Shown here: positions 44,395 through 54,640 of the stretch, in pieces | Numbering within the stretch: the first letter of the stretch is position 1 | Layout of the letters: every line of letters begins with the position of its first letter | From: Vandiemenella viatica | Lineage: Eukaryota > Arthropoda > Insecta > Orthoptera > Morabidae | NCBI GenBank assembly: GCA_031002005.1 | Contig: JARYHS010013631.1 | Span: forward strand, 68,755,832 to 68,819,831 | DNA length: 64,000 bases | Direction: 5' to 3' | Translations under genes and position numbers: made by a program | Notes under the pieces: generated by a model | The model's database searches: none | The model's input: the letters and a program-made list of their open reading frames with translations, nothing else | What the model was told of the DNA's origin: nothing

Positions 44395-44605
44395 CTTAGT
44401 CGACATCGAGATCGTTAGAGGCGCGAAATGACTGGGGACAAGGAATGGGAAGCAATTTTGGCATGGCGTTTTGAAGGAAGCACCCTGGCGTTTGATTTCG
44501 GTAAATCGTGGAAAATCGAAATCTAGATTGCCGAACGGGGAATTTGGAACCGCGCCCTCCAGAATGCGAGGCCAGAGCGTTACCGCTCACATATTGGGCT
44601 TTGTA
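44395..44605 (-). mobile_element. SINE family A copy, minus strand
   Basis: Antisense of the body is clear: 'gtcgacatcgagatcgttag', 'ggacaaggaatgggaagc', 'ttttgaaggaagcaccc' and 'aatgcgaggccagagcgtta' followed by 'ccgctcaca' (head). The B box is altered ('ggttccaaattccc' on the minus strand). Confidence 0.8.
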
Positions 44606-44720
44606 TGGGGAGCTATTCAGTTCTCATAGTACAGTAGTCGTCACTTTTTACTCTTCACCTGCTATCCGTGGGAGTTATCCAGCTATACAAGGTTGCTCCG
44701 TCTACGGTTCGATTTTATAA

Positions 44721-45082
44721 ACTATCTGTTACCCCGACTTCGAACGCGTGAACTTAGATTATTGTTAATAGAATTGGATAAAATCCACATCTACACTACA
44801 TAAATTATGTCTATACATGAAATTTGTCAACAGATCATAAACTGACTGCGAGGGAAACAGACTGAATAACCGATATAACATTAGACTTACTCACGCTATC
44901 CAGTCATCACCGTTCGGTTAGTTTTCAAAATTACATAACAAAATGTTGTTTATTTCAGTGAAAGAATTCTATCTCCTCTCTGATGATACATATTATTTCC
45001 CTGTAAAATTTCATCAAGGTTGGTTTGTTTGGTAGTGAAAACTTAAGACAGTTACTTTCGAATTTCTAATATTAGTATAGAT
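44721..45082 (+). mobile_element. LINE/SINE-tail-like relic, short copy
   Basis: 'ctgttaccccgacttcgaac' at the start, 'aaatttcatcaaggttgg' inside and 'attagtatagat' at the end. This is the same order as the relic at 4915-5812. Confidence 0.4.
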
Positions 45083-45993
45083 AAACAAATTTATCCCAGT
45101 GTAGGGTACGGTAGTTGCGAGCTGGGCGTTAGCTATATCGTCCAATGTGATCAACATTTTTTATAACCATTCCTTCATATCTTGGTTTCGAAAACGTTCA
45201 ACTCTCGCCGGTTTTATTGTATTATTGCCTTCCGACGAAACGGTGCGAAGGTCTCCAATAACGACTTTGGGACATTTCACATCTCCCTTTTAAGAAACTG
45301 TAGCTTCTGTTGTCTCCTTAACCTCGATATTTTACAAACAGGAGTTTGATAGCCCGCTGCTTTCCAGAAAGTGTCCATCAAACCCTTGACAAAATTTATT
45401 GTACTGTTTGAAGATTGCTCCACTCGCACACTTCAAATGCATCAGCTATCTGTAGTGTTAAATCACGAATAGGATTATATATATGTTTTTACGTAAGCAA
45501 ATTTCTTGAGCACAAAGATGGATGGAATATACTTACTGTATGACTGACAATTTAACACTGTACTGGACTTGGTAAAGAGGAAGTTGTTGATACTATTGAG
45601 GTAATTCATCTTGTAAAGACTAAAGTTAATAGGAAGTAACAAACAACTATTTGCGCTGGCAGATTTGGATAGGTTTAAGAGTTGTGCGCATGCGAGTGTC
45701 GAGATATCATGGAATGACGCATTTGCGTAATTAGCCACACAGAAGCGAGTGGTGTGATAAAATCATAAATTGACAGCTGTCAATACAAATAACATAACAG
45801 GTCTTTCTGCTGGTAATAACCTCTGGTTAGGTGATCGGTATTTCAAACGAGAAACACTTCTCGAAAATACACTTTCACAATAACCATATTGGATGTCGAG
45901 GTTGACGGGTCTATCCCCCGCCTCTCGACGTGCCGACCGGGCTCTACTGAGCCCTATGCAGATACTCAGTACCTGCAAGCCAGTACTCCACTG
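45083..45993. other. No supported feature
   Basis: The minus-strand open frames 45475-45738 and 45763-45978 have no recognisable domain. Confidence 0.35.
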
Positions 45994-46001
45994 GTGTCAT
46001 G

Positions 46002-46210
46002 CAGGGCCGGCGCTAGAAATTTTGGGCCCGGGGTAAAATTTGCGATCTTTTTTTTTCTTTTTTTTTTAGCTCTACAAACTAGCCGAGCGACACTGGGTGG
46101 ATTCTTGGCTCCGAGGCCGGGGGGCCCCTGCAGCCGATGATCGGGGCCCCCCATCAGCCGGCGGGCCCGGGTACATTTGACCCGCTTACCCCTCCCTAAC
46201 GCCGGCCCTC
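46002..46210. mobile_element. hAT MITE (209 bp), nearly perfect 8-bp duplication GTRTCATG
   Basis: Ends 'cagggccggcgctagaaatt' and 'cctaacgccggccct' plus one altered terminal base are inverted. The flanks 'gtgtcatg' (45994-46001) and 'gtatcatg' (46211-46218) differ at one base. GC-rich body with 'gggcccgg' blocks and a T run at 46049-46068. Confidence 0.88.
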
Positions 46211-46214
46211 GTAT

Positions 46215-46884
46215 CATGGAGGAAAGAAATATATGGAGACGATGAAAGGGTCCTCCACCACGCATTGAAGTGACGCCGGGGGGAGAGGAGTGGCCGCCAT
46301 ATTACCTATCCATACAGACACGGGCAATATGAGCAAAAACCTCAAAGGGACTCTAGGATAAATGTGACGCCGCAAAATGATGATGGATTATTATGTAACT
46401 CGATGAGACAAATAAAAAATGAAGAATAAAATATTTTGATATCTTGCTTAGGTTTCGAGATATTCTGTCTTAAATAAGAGATTTTTTGGTTGAAATTCAG
46501 AATAAACAATTGGTCAAAGTCTAATTTGATGATGGGTTCTTTTTTAAAAGGACGAGGCAAATAAAGAATAAAAAATTTCGATATATTGCCTAGTTCTCGA
46601 GATATACTATCTCAAAAGTGAGTTGAAATTCAGAAGAAACATTTCGCAAAAAGTCAAATTTAATGATTGATTCTTATGTACCACGACGAAAAAATTAGAA
46701 AATAAAGAATAAAATTGTTCGATGTCTTGCTATTTGGAGACGGTATATCCCGAAAAATAAGCAATTGTATGGATAGGTAATATGGCCGCCGCCGCAACTG
46801 CGCATGCGCTGTATCAGCCGAGAGTTTAGAGGCGGCGTCACAGAATAAGCGGTATTTCCTCTCCATATATTTCTTTCCTCCCTG
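46215..46884. mobile_element. hAT-like MITE (670 bp) with long TIRs and internal 141-bp tandem repeats
   Basis: The left arm 'catggaggaaagaaatatat' and right arm '...ttctttcctccctg' are inverted for about 110 bp. Both arms include 'gtgacgccg' and 'gccgccatattacctatcca'. Inside, three tandem units of about 141 bp start with 'aagaataaaatattttgata' and variants near 46421, 46563 and 46703. Before the GTRTCATG MITE inserted at its left edge, the flanks would read 'actggtgt' and 'actggcat', a 6/8 match to a hAT duplication. Confidence 0.75.
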
Positions 46885-47351
46885 ACTGGCATCCGCACAA
46901 TGTTACGTGCTCTCGCATCGCGTCAATCCTGCGTCGCAGCCGCCACTTGAAAGTCCCCTCTATCCTCTAGAAGCCTTTCCCGCTCCCAGCCCATTGGCAG
47001 AAATAGGACCTTAAGAATCGTTTCATATTCGTGACACATCATAAGGAATCGTCTCACTCTATTCACGTCGCAAGAGTTTTACTTAGCTTGTCTCTTTCTA
47101 CAAACTGCCGTCTTTAATCTTGTACAAATACACCACCCATATTCGTCTCAATGGTGGCATCCCAGCGATACGCAGAACCGCCGCTGCCAATGTCCAACTC
47201 CTTGCCGTGTCAAACACGTGGCTCAGCAAGTTACAAGACATGTCCCGCTCTCTTGTCTGCTCTCTGTATCCTGCTGTACAAACCAAAAATTCCTTTCAGA
47301 CTCCGCAGCTACAACTGTCTCGTTCCGTTCCGTTGTTGACATCACAATTGC
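46885..47351. other. No supported feature
   Basis: Overlapping open frames near 47100-47420 on both strands are not recognised. Confidence 0.35.
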
Positions 47352-47395
47352 GAAATGATTCAACTATTGATAATTTCGTAATTGAATCATTTCAG
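47352..47395. other. Hairpin with 12-bp arms
   Basis: 'gaaatgattcaa' (about 47354) and 'ttgaatcatttc' (about 47382) form a perfect stem around an 18-base AT-rich loop that itself contains 'aatttcg'. Function unknown. Confidence 0.7.
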
Positions 47396-48341
47396 TACCA
47401 TCAACAGCACACCCCATAGTTTTGATTCGAATTGTCAACCAATGCTACACAGGAACGGCAAGCTACCGAGTCTGGCTAGCAAAAATATATCTCATCAAAA
47501 GATAGTATACGACCTTTGCACCAGTTGTATTCATACTGTAATTACCGAGTATAACAATGCTAAATTTTGTACGTTCTTCGTATAGGAAATCCAATTACAT
47601 TTATGATTTCGATTCTTCCTTTGTGACGGAACAGAAAACTTCTAGCGTTATCGTGCATCTGAATATTACCACTTTGTTCTACAGCTTTCTTTAATTGGCG
47701 GTTTTTCTGTTACATCAATTACGAATATGTGGTTAATATTTTAAAATTAAACAATTTTCAAAAAAGTTGCAGAAACCGAACTTATATGTGATAAACTTAA
47801 TACCAATTTAACGGGAGTGTACTGAGCAAACAGCTTGGAAAATGATCGATCGTCAGACCTAAGGTGAGAAAAGTGCAAATATTGTCAGGCCCCGTAAGGA
47901 AGATATTTACGAAATCCTAGTTAGTTCAGCGTCCAAGATATATAGCTTCACCCCGCTCCCTCCCCCATAATCGTCACCTTCAGACGGACGAATCGCTAAC
48001 CAGTGACTTCTGTCACTCCATATACATTGCGGGCAGTTTTGGGATTTTATCCAGGAATTTGGTGCTTATTCTGGTGGTTAGGAGCCGCATCACCACCTAA
48101 CAGACACTTAAGTTCCCGAATGGTGAGAATTTCTTCCAACAGCAGGACTCGAACCATCCTAACGTCCTAGCAGGTGCTGACGCCATTACGTAACCGCAAC
48201 AATCCAAGTCAAAAAGACCTTAGCATGTGAAGGAGAAAATAAGGAACATAATTTCTAATCCCAAGAAAAATTTATATGAGCATCTTGCATGGTTAACTTT
48301 GCCCTTTCATAACATGTATATTTTTCTTATGAACTGGTTTG
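47396..48341. other. Mostly unrecognised; tRNA-like fragment (minus) near 48140-48205
   Basis: The reverse complement of 48140-48205 has a tRNA-like order ('ggttacgtaatggcgtcagc' then 'ggttcgagtcctg'). The acceptor stem is not visible, so it is probably a SINE head or tRNA pseudogene. Confidence 0.35.
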
Positions 48342-49438
48342 GGGAGCGTGCATAAACTAATCGATTTTGACCTTACTTTGATTTCACCCCCCCCCCCCCT
48401 TCCCCGACGTAGCCTGACGTGGTTATTGCCTAAATTCCTTTCCGTGTGTCACGTAGCTTTTTTTACTTATTAATTCCAGAAGATATTTTTTATTTTCCCT
48501 TGACAGACTTTCGTTAAAATTATTGCGTATGTAACGAACACAACTGATTTGTTTTATGTACTTTTCTGTAGTTATATCCTGATTGAAATGTTGACACTAG
48601 CCATTCCTGAAAATGATCAGTTATTGAGGAAACCTTTTTCAGGTAGTCAGGAATCCTATTCTTTAGGTATTACTAAAAAATTCTTTTTCTAACTCCTCAT
48701 TGTTCGTTAATTGATAAAATAAAACAAACTATACGTATACTACTATAAAAGTAAGATCTGCATGTTGTGTTCTTTTGCTGCAGTTGTCACCTTTCTACAA
48801 TACCAAGGAATGATTCCTTGTTCTGCTTGAACGAATTCTATGACTTATTGGATAATGAAAACTCGTCGGAAAACATTTTCGGTAAGCCTCGTAAAGTTTG
48901 TCCAGCGGCACTTCACACCACACTTTCAACTTGAAATAACACTTCCAGAACTGAAATTGTTGACAGAACAAAATTAGAATTATTATATCAACCAATGGTG
49001 TGGTCATACGCGGGAGATACTAATCTACACAACTTTATTTCAAACCATCAAAACAGTACGAACTGTCATCGCTCTGGAAAATCCCGTGACATCTGTATTT
49101 GAATTTGAGTCTAGCTACGGCATGTCTAATGTTTGAGAATCGTAATGCGCCGTCGCGTGTCGGTTAAGTCAAATGCGCCGCCCACGTGCAACGCAACGCT
49201 ATGGCTTCAAGTAAAATGCATAGGCAGCAGTGTTAGCACATAGTATAAATGATGTAAATAAATATCCACATTGTGTTTGGTGTTCTGTACATTATTTTAA
49301 CTGTGACAAATAACGTGAATGATAAGCTACGTGGCTTGGGTCGGAACCCCACCCATCCTCTACGTAGCATAGTGTAGCCTTCCACCCAAACACTTCCCGC
49401 TCCCCCTATACCGAGCCACGTAGTTTTTGAATGCTCCC
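48342..49438. mobile_element. PIF/Harbinger-like MITE family 2, long copy (1097 bp)
   Basis: Ends 'gggagcgtgcataaactaat' and '...cacgtagtttttgaatgctccc' are inverted. A C run (48387-48399) sits just inside the left end. No clear TWA duplication. It contains the uninterrupted equivalent of the site where another MITE inserted at 38637. No transposase frame recognised. Interior includes 'gacagactttcgttaaaatt', shared with other copies. Confidence 0.75.
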
Positions 49439-49650
49439 ACCGAGCGTGGTAGGAGAGTGATTAACGCTGTGACCTCGCATTCGGGAGGACGTGGCGGGCT
49501 CGAAACCCCATCCAGCCATCTAGATTCGAGTTTTCAATGGTGGATGCTTTCTTCAAAAGGTCATGGCGGAATACCTCCCAGTTACTTCCCTCCTTTCCCG
49601 CCTCTAATGACGTAATGAACTCGACGAGGCGTAAAGCCTTGTCTTAAGAC
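49439..49650 (+). mobile_element. SINE family A copy directly beside the MITE
   Basis: Head 'accgagcgtggtaggagagt', 'gacctcgcattcgggaggac', altered B box 'gctcgaaacccc', body 'cttcaaaaggtcatggcgga' and tail 'ctcgacgaggcgtaaagcc'. A piece of the body before 'ggatgctttcttc' is deleted. Confidence 0.85.
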
Positions 49651-49970
49651 TCTAACTATATAGTTTCTGACACAAAAATCTTGTGTTTGAACCGTGGTCG
49701 TAGAAACTGCGCGTGAGAGTTTGATTCTGTTGTGATCAGCGTGTACAGAGGAGCAAGCGTTCAGCAGCTCGTGAGCAGTATCTGGAATGAGTGCCGCCCG
49801 AAATACCGGTATGTCCCGCGCAGCTGAACGGGCGGCACATTCTTGCCGCCGTGGGACCGCGGCGGCGCATTCCGCCGCGACACTGCGTGCTTCGGGTATG
49901 TCATTCACACGCGCGGCGCGGTTACTCACCCGCAGCCGCACCTAGCGCCGGAAGTCACTTCCGCCACAGC
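49651..49970. other. CpG-rich block (about 49775-49970) without recognised gene
   Basis: Dense CpG ('gaccgcggcggcgcattccg', 'cacgcgcggcgcggttactc') contrasts with the AT-rich surroundings. Open frames on both strands (49582-49941 minus; 49791-50369 plus, 192 codons) are CpG artefacts with no known domain. It could be a CpG island or a GC-rich MITE; inverted pieces such as 'ggcggcacattcttgccgcc' occur. Confidence 0.35.
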
Positions 49971-50162
49971 CGAGTCTGGTGCATCAGCGGTAACGCTCTG
50001 CCGGGAGGAATCCCCGTCCGGCCATCCAGATTTCGGTTTTTCATGATTTCCCGAACTCTATCCAGGAGAATGCTGGGGTTATTATTTCCCATTCCTTACC
50101 TCCTTTCTGGTCTCGAACGAACTCGGAAGAGGTGTAAAGCCGTGAAAAAAAAAAAAAAAAAC
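49971..50162 (+). mobile_element. SINE family A copy with poly(A)
   Basis: Head 'ctggtgcatcagcggtaacg', a shortened B-box region 'ggaatccccgtccggcca', body 'tccagatttcggtttttcat' and tail 'ctcggaagaggtgtaaagcc' ending in A17. Confidence 0.8.
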
Positions 50163-50242
50163 CGTAGTCACGGAACGCTGGGCAGATGCGAAATATCGAG
50201 TTTGATGGTTATTATGGCTGTTAAAATATTTTCTTGTTATTG

Positions 50243-50420
50243 TCTGGTAGCTCAGTGGTTAAGGCGCTTGTTTTCTAAAACGGTCACTGCTCCGGTCCCG
50301 GGTTCGAATGCCAGTAGGAGCAGGAATTTTGAAGGTTATGAAAGATCCGTGGTTCGGATTACACATTAAACTGTAGGTCCCATCTAGGACTAACAGTCCC
50401 AGTTGTAACACGACGTATAC
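50243..50420 (+). mobile_element. SINE family B copy with tRNA-like head
   Basis: A box 'tagctcagtgg' (50248-50258) and B box 'ggttcgaatgc' (50301-50311) have tRNA spacing for a gene with a long variable arm. The family tail follows: 'gatccgtggttcggattaca' and 'actgtaggtccc'. The tail is shared with 10438, 19302, 51415 and 52121. Confidence 0.75.
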
Positions 50421-50479
50421 ATATCCACAGAAAAATTCAAGTTGACCAAAGGTCCTAGTTAACGCAAACGAACTTACAT

Positions 50480-50900
50480 AGTACATACAGAATATAAATA
50501 AAAGACAAATATTTTTAATATACTTTTTTACAATAGTTACGGAATATTTGAAGAATCTTTTGATGTCTGTAATAGCTGTTGAAGGTGTACTAAACTGTAT
50601 TATGAAATGATTGGTCGATGGGTAACTGAAGTATGTAACAAAAGTATTAGACGTGATGCTATCGAGGTATCTTGAAAATATGGCATCGATTGCAGCTCCA
50701 TATATAGTTATGGATTCAGGTGGCTTATTTTTGATTTTCCAATCAACATTTTGTTGATGGAATGTTGTCAAAGGGATTAAATACTTTGTAGCAAAATTAA
50801 GATTAAAATCTACTAAAATCGTTGGAAGTTTGTCTAAATTATCTTCTAAAATACTTGAACCTCCGCGACTGCATGTATGAGTAACCGACGATGTAAAAAT
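50480..50900 (-). pseudogene. Endonuclease/exonuclease/phosphatase-like fragment, probably from a Helitron-type element
   Basis: Part of a 225-codon minus frame. 'DKLPTILVDFNLNFA' looks like the D-x-N catalytic strand of endonuclease/exonuclease/phosphatase enzymes (usually GDFN; here VDFN). After 'PPESITIYGAAIDAIFSRYL', 'SNTFVTYFSYPSTNHFI' resembles the conserved T-x-I-D-A-I-F and Y-F-S-Y-H-K-P blocks near the C-terminus; the HK of the last block is replaced. I recognise this set of motifs from repeated insect proteins, some linked to Helitrons. The N-terminal half of the domain is missing and the C-terminal 60 codons of the open frame are antisense of the SINE at 50243. It is a decayed mobile-element gene. 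Confidence 0.45.
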
Positions 50901-50936
50901 TTTATGATTTCTGTGACTTTTTGATTTCACCTGCAT

Positions 50937-51265
50937 TTCGTATTGTAAGTTCTATATTCAGCGTAGTGATTTGGGCTATATTTTTGTTTTGATATGTCTC
51001 AACTTTGTCAGCTCTAATATTTTCCTGTTTAAAGTTTACCTTGAAATCGAAATTTGATAGTTGAACGTCTTTTTAATTAGAAAGTCATGTTTCTGACAGT
51101 AAAATCAAAAGGGAACAGAGAACGGTGGCGGAGAAGGGATCATGCAGTTTCCAATCACATCATACGAGGTCATACCACCCTCCCCCCCCCCCCCCCCCAA
51201 GAGCTGCCAACAGATGTTTCGCATAATCAAATAAATAATCCTGAGCTGCAACTGAAATAAGAGAC
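50937..51265. other. No feature except a C run at 51180-51198
   Basis: A C-rich homopolymer lies after 'ataccaccct', possibly the end of a decayed MITE. Confidence 0.4.
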
Positions 51266-51470
51266 AGGCCTGGTAGGTCGGTGGTTAAGGCGTCCTCTTC
51301 AAAATTCGGGGTTCTCGTTTCGAATGACAGTCCGCCATGAATCTTTACGGTAACTTAACTTGAACTTCTTTCAACAAACTTTGCTTTGTTTAGTTGAAGT
51401 ACGCTATGTCGCCTCCTGTTTCTGATTCCACTTTATACTGTACCAGCCATAAGTGGTGCTTATGGCAACT
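51266..51470 (+). mobile_element. SINE family B copy
   Basis: Head 'cctggtaggtcggtggttaa', then 'cgtttcgaatgacag' (damaged B box) and the tail 'cctcctgtttctgattccac' with 'actgtaccagcc'. Confidence 0.6.
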
Positions 51471-51523
51471 TGAAAGAATACGAAGTCAGACAATAATGAA
51501 ACCACTAAATTATTTACCTACAC

Positions 51524-51699
51524 CAGTGTTTCTCAGCCTTTTTCAAAGAATCGCATTATACTGAGTTTCAGCTTTGTACAATAAGAGTTCACTATCCATT
51601 TGACGAACATTTTTTTGCTAACTTTATTTTTTGTTATGAAATATTTAATTCGGTTAGTGGATCACAGATGGGCAATGGACTACAGGTTGAAAAACCCTG
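51524..51699. mobile_element. hAT MITE (176 bp)
   Basis: Ends 'cagtgtttctcagcctttt' and 'ggttgaaaaaccctg' are inverted. The left flank is 'acctacac'. The right flank, once the PIF MITE at 51706-52076 is removed, reads 'acctaaac', a 7/8 match as expected for an 8-bp duplication. Confidence 0.8.
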
Positions 51700-51705
51700 A
51701 CCTAA

Positions 51706-52076
51706 CGGAACGTCCATAAACCACGTAGCTCCATTTTGGCCTTCTGTGGAACCCCCCCCCCCCCCCGCGTGGCACGTAGCTTTTTCTTACCTTTTAATTC
51801 CAGAAGACAAACTGTTTTCTCACGTCGGACTATCGTAAATTACATACGGAGATAATTAAATGACTGAAATAAATATTCACATGCTGTTGTGTGTTCCCTA
51901 CCTTATTTTAACTCTGACAAATAATACGAATGAAAAGCTACGTGACTTGGCTGGGACCCCCCCCCCCACCCCCCCCCCCCCCACACACACACACACGCTT
52001 GAAGCCCAGCGTAGCTTACTAGCCAACCTCTCCCCTCCAGCCCCCAGACCAAGTCACGTAGTTTATGGACGCTTCC
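51706..52076. mobile_element. PIF/Harbinger-like MITE family 2 (371 bp), TSD TAA, inserted in the hAT duplication
   Basis: Ends 'cggaacgtccataaaccacg' and '...gtagtttatggacgcttcc' are inverted and flanked by TAA (51703-51705, 52077-52079). C runs lie inside (51751-51764, 51957-51982). Confidence 0.9.
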
Positions 52077-52120
52077 TAAACTGTACACTGAACTGTTTGA
52101 TCATGAGCTACGTTAGGTCT

Positions 52121-52245
52121 CACCGTGGTTCGGATTACTCGTTAAACTACAGGTACCACAGAAAAGGAAGTGGCCGTCCTGTCTGACACAATGGTATAGT
52201 ATGTCTCCTTCAGGAGGATCCAACCAACCTCCAGGTTGTGGACTA
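52121..52245 (+). mobile_element. SINE family B 3' fragment
   Basis: 'caccgtggttcggattactc', 'gaaaaggaagtggccgtcct' and 'ccttcaggaggatccaac' match the fragment at 10438-10562. Confidence 0.65.
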
Positions 52246-52499
52246 GATTTACTATACACCTCTTAATCGTGAATCAATGGATATGTTCATTATTCTTTTA
52301 TTGCTATCCGTTAAGCTTGTGTTTGAAATTTGGTAATTTTGGCAATAAACTTGTATGAGAAACAAGCATACACTTAAATTAATATCAGAAGTGGATGTTT
52401 GTAGATTTTATACTCGTAGAATCTTTACTTGATTTTATTGGGTCATCGATGGCAGCAGCTCATCTTTTTTTCTTGTTCAGTTGATTTTACAAACTACAC
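52246..52499. other. No supported feature
   Basis: AT-rich spacer of about 250 bp. Confidence 0.4.
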
Positions 52500-52870
52500 C
52501 AAGCTAGGTGGATAGTTGGTTAAAAATTGGAAATTGTATTCGCGAGGACCCTTGTTCGATTCCCTGTAAGGCCATTTATTTTCCACAGTTTCAAGAAGTC
52601 AATCCAGGCGACTTCCTTCCCATTCCTTTCCTCTAATGCCCTAGACCAGTGTTTCTCAAACTATTAAGGGCACGTACCCCTACAAAATGTCCCAGGCGCT
52701 GGCGAACCCCCTTCAGAAAAAAACTGCGTTTTTTTTAGCTTCACTACTAGCGTCAATGGGCAATAAGAAGCAATATTCACAATTTTGCGTGTTATACGCT
52801 GAGATAGACAGTCCACCATTACGGAAATCTTGTCGCGAACCCCCTACGATCAACGGGCGAACCACTAGGG

Positions 52871-53866
52871 CAGGGATGGCGAATCTTTATTGATATACGT
52901 GCATTTTTTTCTAAAGAAATGTTGACTGAAGCCGTAACGTGCCATCAAACATGACGTAGTGATTAATGGGAAAAGAAATAAAACTAAATACTATCACCTC
53001 AAAACTTTATATTTGCAACATGAAATATACATTTTTATGCCAAGGAATAATGACATCAAAAGTTTCGTGCTTATTTAAGTAGATGAAACTTGTGCGTCTT
53101 CTGTGGTTGCAAAGTAGATGCCAAATAACTTTTATTATAACTGTGGCCAGGGAAATTGGCGGGTTAGTGCAATCGCGCTGCTGCCGCACTTCGGTAAATT
53201 CTCGAGTAGCGCTCTCTCTCTTAATACTGGAAAATGGTAACGCTGAGTGTCCTGTGTTGCCTAGTACCAGATAACAGGTGAATTTAAATATTAAGAGCAC
53301 GATTTGGTAAAGGTGTGTTTGAAGCCTCCCGCCAATACTTTTGGCCACAACTAGAGGTTCATACTTTATTACTTTTAACAGAATGCAAGCTGAAGTGGAG
53401 TCGTCTGAAAAAACGGTTTTGAAGTGATTCCTTAATGTTATTCATTTCTGAAAACAATGAACCATAGGCATAAGTAGATGAAATATTGTTAAGATAGCAA
53501 AAGTCAGCTTCTTAAATATGTCTGGAATTGAATTACAAGTTTCCATTTTAACATCTTTACTCATATTGCTCGCTAATCTTGCTAATTCGTTTAATTCTAA
53601 CTACTTCCTCATTTCAATGAATTTTTGAGTCAATATTGAACTACACTGCAACTCGTACAGATGCATTTCCAATTCTTGAATTTCCAACGAATCAAATTTA
53701 GACAAGTTCAATTTATTAGGTGAAGTCACATCAGGATACAAAATATACTTTAGTGTTTGCAATAATTCTTTGAACTAAGGAAATTTCGATGAAAATTCTT
53801 CTATTGAAGATTACTTTTCAGTGAGTTTTAATTGGTCTGGTTTTTCGTGTACATTAAAATTTCTAG

Positions 53867-53915
<49 letters not shown>

Positions 53916-54556
53916 GGGAAATACTTGAAATTATTGGAAATAATATCTTTACAGAAAACTTGCAGTTTGACCTCAAAAGCACGAATGACATCTAAATCAA
54001 TAATTGTTTTGTTTAACAAAGAGATTTGTGATTTGTTTCATAATGCCGTTTTACAGATAATGCTCTACATACCACTGTTTCAGAACATAAAACACACACT
54101 GCTTTATCACGTTTAATAATCATGACATATTTCTCAGTTAACAAACGTTGAACTTCTCTATTACACTTATATTGCACTTTTTTTTTTGCCTAACCATCCA
54201 TGCTGAATAGTTGTAAATATAACTCAAACTTAAACAAGCAGCTGTTACCGAAGAACTATGCGTAACTGGTGAAAACAGTCAACGTTGTCAGCAAAAACAA
54301 ACACGTGAGTTAGCTTAACGTCTCTCCCGCCGCCTCCGTTTGCTCACTCAATACATTCGGTCAGAAAATTCGCTCAAAATCCAAGTATTTGCGCAATCTG
54401 TGGTCGTTCCGGCACCGGTAGTTTCTTTCACGATGAACTTTCTTACTATGTTCTTAAATTATGTAGAAAATAAAATAAATTACTTATATCGATTAGGTAG
54501 CTAATTAATGCCGTGCCCAAATTATATGGCCGCGTGCCACTGGTTCGCCATCCCTG
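52871..54556. mobile_element. Inner hAT element (1686 bp), perfect 8-bp duplication CACTAGGG
   Basis: Ends 'cagggatggcgaatctttat' and '...ggttcgccatccctg' are inverted. 'cactaggg' stands at 52863-52870 and 54557-54564. The body is AT-rich. The minus strand contains fragments that could be a decayed hAT transposase C-terminus (motifs around 53560-54110 rich in Lys/Asn/Ile), but no catalytic motif is readable. A T run of about 40 bases lies at 53871-53909. Probably a non-autonomous or dead element. Confidence 0.88.
53871..53909. repeat. Poly(T) tract, about 39 bases
   Basis: Homopolymer inside the inner hAT element; possibly the tail of an inserted retroelement on the minus strand, but no body is recognised. 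Confidence 0.9.
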
Positions 54557-54640
54557 CACTAGGGGGTCAGGTATCTCACTTTTAGAAACGATGCCCTAGA
54601 CGTCTGAGCAGTGAGGCATGGTTCGGAGTTAGCCTGATTC

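Larger units (their letters stand above)
52647..54593. mobile_element. Outer hAT element, perfect 8-bp duplication CCCTAGAC
   Basis: Left end 'cagtgtttctcaaactatta' and right end 'tctcacttttagaaacgatg' are inverted with a few mismatches. 'ccctagac' stands at 52639-52646 and 54594-54601. Without the inner insertion the element is about 250 bp. It is a MITE in the same group as 51524-51699. Confidence 0.9.
52500..54640 (+). mobile_element. SINE family A copy split by two nested hAT elements
   Basis: The left part (about 52500-52646) has 'gctaggtggatagttggtta', B-box-like 'gttcgattccctg', 'agtcaatccaggcgacttcc' and 'cattcctttcctctaatgcc'. After the hAT insertion the tail resumes at 54602 with 'gtctgagcagtgaggcat', corresponding to the usual 'gacgtcgacgaggcgtaa'. 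Confidence 0.75.

Noticed and set aside
50243..50320. Functional tRNA gene at the SINE family B head
   Set aside because: A and B boxes are good, but a paired acceptor stem and a normal anticodon arm are not evident and the SINE tail follows directly.
49791..50369. 192-codon plus-strand frame
   Set aside because: It joins a CpG-rich block to a SINE including its poly(A), which gives a Lys run; no conserved domain.
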